64,000 nucleotides of DNA from Corynebacterium jeikeium (lineage in GTDB: Bacteria > Actinomycetota > Actinomycetes > Mycobacteriales > Mycobacteriaceae). Made by a program: the position numbers and the translations under genes. Under the pieces are notes generated by a model, which was not told the DNA's origin, made no database searches, and saw only the letters and a program-made list of their open reading frames with translations. Positions 60,944 to 64,000 of this stretch are shown here, piece after piece (the stretch's first letter is position 1; the number at the start of each line of letters is the position of its first letter). The stretch spans positions 1,860,001 to 1,924,000 of the forward strand of contig CP033784.1 of NCBI GenBank assembly GCA_003955985.1, given 5' to 3'.

Positions 60944-62116
60944 ATGAAGGACTTTCTGCCCCGTACTCACTTCGAAGAAGAGCACAACATGTTCCGCGAC
61001 ATGGTTCGCGGCTTCGTCGAGAAGGAAATCACCCCGAACGTAGAGCGCTGGCACAAGGAAGGTCAGCCGGACCGCGAGATTTTCAAGAAGGCCGGTGAGC
61101 TGGGCCTGATTGGTATGTCCACCCCGGAGGCATACGGCGGCGGCGGAGAGATGGACTTCCGCTACAACCAGGTCCTGAACGAGGAGCTCTCCAACGCCGA
61201 CTGTGGCTCCATCGTCGTTTCCTTCGGCGTTCTCAACGACCTGGTCGCTCCGTACCTGGCCAAGTTCGGTAACGAAGAGCAGAAGCAGAAGTACCTGGCT
61301 TCCATGAACGCCGGCGACACCATCGGCTGCCTCGCTATGACCGAGCCGGGCGCCGGTTCTGACCTGGCAGGTATGCGCACCTTCGCCAAGAAGGACGGCG
61401 ACCACTACGTCCTCAACGGCACCAAGATCTTCATCTCCAACGGCATGATGGCCGACTTCGCTCTCGTCGCAGCTATCACCGACCCATCCAAGGGCCGCGC
61501 TGGCGTCTCCATGTTCATCGTCGACGCTGATCTCGAGGGCTTCACCAAGGCTGGCCCGCTGCAGAAGGTCGGCCTGAAGGCTCAGGACACCGCTGAGCTC
61601 AACTTCGACAACGTCCGCGTTCCGGCCGAGAACTTGCTCGGCGAAGAGGGCGCTGCCTTCGGCTACCTGCGCACCAACCTCGCTCACGAGCGCCTGACCC
61701 TGGCTTGCGGCTCTGTCGCAACTTCCCGCCGCGCCTGGACCCTGGCTTACAAGTACGCTCAGGAGCGCGAGGCATTCGGTCGCCCGATCATCCAGCACCA
61801 GGTCCACGGCCACTACCTGGCTGACATTGCCACCCGCGTCACCGCCCTGCAGGCTTTCGTTGACCAGGCTGTTATGGCCCACAACGCTGGCCAGCTGGAC
61901 GAGACCGGTGCTTCCATGGCCAAGTACTGGACCACCGAGGAGCAGCAGGACATCGTTACCCGCTGCCTGCAGATGTTCGGTGGCTACGGCTTCATGCTCG
62001 AGTACCCAATCTCCACTCACTACCTCGACTCCAAGGTCCAGACCATTTACGGTGGCACCAACGAGATCATGAAGGAGATCATCTTCCGTCGTATCGCCAA
62101 GGGCGGCGCAGAGTAA
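60944..62116 (+). CDS. acyl-CoA dehydrogenase
   Basis: A 390-residue flavoenzyme: N-terminal helical domain, FAD-binding middle (LAMTEPGAGSDLAGMRTFAK) and C-terminal domain (AHERLTLACGSVATSRRAWT; QREAFGRPI-type; YGGTNEIMKEII). It oxidises acyl-CoA to 2-enoyl-CoA in beta-oxidation or branched-chain amino-acid breakdown. The residue at the MCAD catalytic-Glu position is Gly (YGGTN), so the base is probably at the LCAD/IVD-type position (in AHERL). TAGGAG lies about nine bases before the ATG. Confidence 0.88.
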   Translation: MKDFLPRTHFEEEHNMFRDMVRGFVEKEITPNVERWHKEGQPDREIFKKAGELGLIGMSTPEAYGGGGEMDFRYNQVLNEELSNADCGSIVVSFGVLNDLVAPYLAKFGNEEQKQKYLASMNAGDTIGCLAMTEPGAGSDLAGMRTFAKKDGDHYVLNGTKIFISNGMMADFALVAAITDPSKGRAGVSMFIVDADLEGFTKAGPLQKVGLKAQDTAELNFDNVRVPAENLLGEEGAAFGYLRTNLAHERLTLACGSVATSRRAWTLAYKYAQEREAFGRPIIQHQVHGHYLADIATRVTALQAFVDQAVMAHNAGQLDETGASMAKYWTTEEQQDIVTRCLQMFGGYGFMLEYPISTHYLDSKVQTIYGGTNEIMKEIIFRRIAKGGAE

Positions 62117-62150
62117 ACAGCGCACGTCGGCCTAGCCGATTCGCCCCCAA

Positions 62151-62180
62151 ACCCCGTCAGGTCTTCCTGGCGGGGTTTTT
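62151..62180 (+). terminator. acd terminator
   Basis: ACCCCGTCAGG and CCTGGCGGGGT form a stem with a TCTT loop, then TTTT. Confidence 0.8.
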
Positions 62181-62411
62181 GCATACCTCAAAGTGGGTGG
62201 CTGGCGATTATTTACGAGGCTTAATTAGAGCTCCCTTCCCCCGTGCCACACCCCCACTAAAAACATTACCCCCTACAAAACCGAAACTATACAATGAGAT
62301 ACCCATCTCATATACTAAGATTCTGTTAGGTAATGGTGATGCACTTCACCAAATTCCCTCCTAGGCCGCGCGAGCGCGTGACCGGAGATGAAGGATTGGA
62401 GTTCCAGAGGT

Positions 62412-64000
62412 ATGAGCACAACCAACTCGACCGCTACCCCTCAGCGAAGGGAGGTGTTTTCCACCCGAGCAGCCTTCATTTTCGCCGCTATCGGCTCGGC
62501 AGTCGGGCTTGGAAACATCTGGCGTTTCCCCTATGTCGCATATGACTCCGGCGGTGGCGCTTTCCTTATCCCCTACCTGGTCGCACTTCTGACCGCAGGT
62601 ATCCCACTGCTCTTCCTCGACTTCGCCATCGGACACCGCTTCCGCGGGTCCGCACCGAAGTCGATGCGTCGGATCAAGCCCTGGGCTGAGCCAATCGGCT
62701 GGATCCAGGTCGGTATCGCCTTCTTCATTACCGTCTACTACGCCGTTATTATCGCGTGGTCCTTCATCTACGCCTGGAAGTCCATCCGCAAGAGCTGGGG
62801 CCCAGATGCCGAGACCCACTTCATGAAGGACTTCCTCCAAGTAGACACCGAGAGCGTCTTCTCTCTGGACTTCGTCCCCTCGATTTCCATCGTCCTGCTC
62901 ATTGTCTGGGTACTCGTCATCGGCATTCTGGCCGCTGGTGTGGACAAGGGCATCGGCAAGGTCTCGATTATCTTCATCCCACTGTTGACCATCCTCTTCG
63001 TCGCAGTGGTCATCTACTCCCTGACGCTCGACGGCGCTGCAAAGGGCCTGGATGCATTCTTCACCCCAGACTGGTCCGCACTGACTGACTCCAGCGTATG
63101 GATTGCCGCCTACGGCCAGATCTTCTTCTCCCTGTCCGTGGCCTTCGGCATTATGCTGACCTACGCCTCCTACCTGAAGCCACGCACGAACCTCACCGGC
63201 TCCGGCCTGGTCACCGCGTTCGCAAACTCCTCCTTCGAGGTTCTCGCCGGTATCGGTGTCTTCGCCACCCTGGGCTTCATGGCAGCGCAGTCGGGTGAGG
63301 CCGTTGACGAGGTCGCAACCTCCGGTATTGGTCTTGCCTTCATCGCATTCCCGACGGTCATCTCTGAGATGCCCAAGGTCATCGGTTCGGTCTTCGGGCT
63401 GCTGTTCTTCCTCTCCCTGGCAATCGCCGGTGTGACCTCCCTGATGTCGCTGCTCGAGGTCGTTGTCTCCGCAGTAAAGGACAAGCTGAACCTCGGCCGC
63501 GTCCAGGCCACCCTCACCGTCGGTGGCGCCATGGCCGTCATCTCGCTGCTGGCCTTCCCGACCACCTCAGGTCTGGTAACCCTCGACATTGTCGATAAGT
63601 TCACCAACAACGTCGGTATCGTCCTGGTTGCACTGCTGACCATCATCGCAATCGACTGGATCCTGCGCCGCACCAACGAGTTCGCCATGCACCTCAACGC
63701 CGTCTCCTCGTTCAAGGTCGGCACCATGTGGCAGATCTTCGTCGGAAACATCACGCCGGTCATTCTCGCCGTCATCCTGTTCCAGGAGCTCATTGGACTT
63801 TTCCAGGAAAACTACGAAGGCTACTCCGACACCCAAATCGACATCTTTGGCTGGGGTGTCATCGGCGTGATTCTCATCGGCGCTCTGATTATGGCCATCC
63901 TGCCTTGGCGCGGCCAACACCGTCTCGATGGCCCTCCGGGCTCGGACTTCGGTGTGACGCCAGATTTCAAGCGGTCCTCACACCTGCCACGCAAGCACAC
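62412..64000 (+). CDS. sodium-dependent transporter, SNF/NSS family (5' part)
   Basis: An open frame from the ATG at 62412 to the window end, about 529 residues, without stop. The N terminus (TRAAFIFAAIGSAVGLGNIW, RFPYVAYDSGGGAFLIPYLV) is the signature of neurotransmitter:sodium symporters, and eleven or twelve helices can be followed. It should import amino acids or similar solutes with Na+. The residues near the window end (HRLDGPPGSDFGVTPDF) look like the cytoplasmic C-terminal tail, so little is missing. A weak AGAGG precedes the ATG. Confidence 0.88.
   Translation, partial: MSTTNSTATPQRREVFSTRAAFIFAAIGSAVGLGNIWRFPYVAYDSGGGAFLIPYLVALLTAGIPLLFLDFAIGHRFRGSAPKSMRRIKPWAEPIGWIQVGIAFFITVYYAVIIAWSFIYAWKSIRKSWGPDAETHFMKDFLQVDTESVFSLDFVPSISIVLLIVWVLVIGILAAGVDKGIGKVSIIFIPLLTILFVAVVIYSLTLDGAAKGLDAFFTPDWSALTDSSVWIAAYGQIFFSLSVAFGIMLTYASYLKPRTNLTGSGLVTAFANSSFEVLAGIGVFATLGFMAAQSGEAVDEVATSGIGLAFIAFPTVISEMPKVIGSVFGLLFFLSLAIAGVTSLMSLLEVVVSAVKDKLNLGRVQATLTVGGAMAVISLLAFPTTSGLVTLDIVDKFTNNVGIVLVALLTIIAIDWILRRTNEFAMHLNAVSSFKVGTMWQIFVGNITPVILAVILFQELIGLFQENYEGYSDTQIDIFGWGVIGVILIGALIMAILPWRGQHRLDGPPGSDFGVTPDFKRSSHLPRKH

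Noticed and set aside
60866..62125. 419-residue minus-strand frame over acyl-CoA dehydrogenase
   Set aside because: Antisense shadow; Val/Leu/Gly-rich, no family match.

Overview
The window looks like a chromosomal segment of a high-GC actinobacterium, most probably a Corynebacterium. The reasons are an erm(X) macrolide-resistance gene, a copper locus laid out like the C. glutamicum cop locus (copB, HMA protein, copS, copR, secreted protein, multicopper oxidase) with a CopR-type box, and a corynebacterial housekeeping block (ychF, xseA-xseB, DUF4245, glpX, fumC, DUF5997). The species cannot be fixed from the sequence alone.

Layout. From 1 to about 10.3 kb is mostly ordinary chromosome: the 3' end of a glutaminase-STAS gene, a patatin-like lipase, a CBS-domain protein behind an M-box (Mg2+) riboswitch, an MFS transporter, a lipoprotein, a 2H phosphoesterase, an amphi-Trp protein, remnants of YtoQ and EamA genes, an IS110-family element and a SulP anion transporter. 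From about 10.3 to 44.2 kb is a composite mobile region. From 44.2 kb to the end is again core chromosome: ychF, AI-2E exporter family protein, DUF6542 protein, xseA-xseB, DUF4245, glpX, fumC, TIGR01777 epimerase, TetR-MFS efflux pair, GNAT, LysR-like protein, DUF5997, alpha/beta hydrolase, acyl-CoA dehydrogenase, and a sodium-dependent (SNF) transporter that runs off the right edge.

The main finding is how the mobile region is built. The 3' end of ychF (minus strand, stop at 44205) lies 20 bp from the start codon of an intact large serine recombinase. Five more copies of the ychF 3'-terminal sequence, each reading like the last codons of YchF ending in a stop, occur in the same orientation at 10356, 11234, 15154, 24418 and 27644. 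They split the region into five modules: (1) a DUF488 gene; (2) an LLM flavin oxidoreductase, a CmtR-type regulator, a metal P-type ATPase and a flavin monooxygenase remnant; (3) the copper locus, ending in a decayed copy of the same serine recombinase; (4) a truncated copy of the LLM gene and a mercury locus (merR, merA, MerF-like protein); (5) a plasmid-like block with erm(X), an IS1249-type element, a mobilization protein, SSB, a second SulP transporter and the intact recombinase. The simplest reading is repeated integration at the ychF 3' end, stacking metal- and antibiotic-resistance cargo in tandem.

Working together: module 3 encodes copper sensing (CopRS), efflux (CopB), oxidation (multicopper oxidase) and chaperoning (HMA protein, CueP-like lipoprotein); module 2 encodes Cd/Pb/Zn-type sensing and efflux; module 4 encodes Hg(II) sensing, uptake and reduction; module 5 adds ribosome methylation. 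Many pieces are broken (DUF305, TlpA, IS3, MmeI, resolvase, first recombinase), as expected for an old accretion site.
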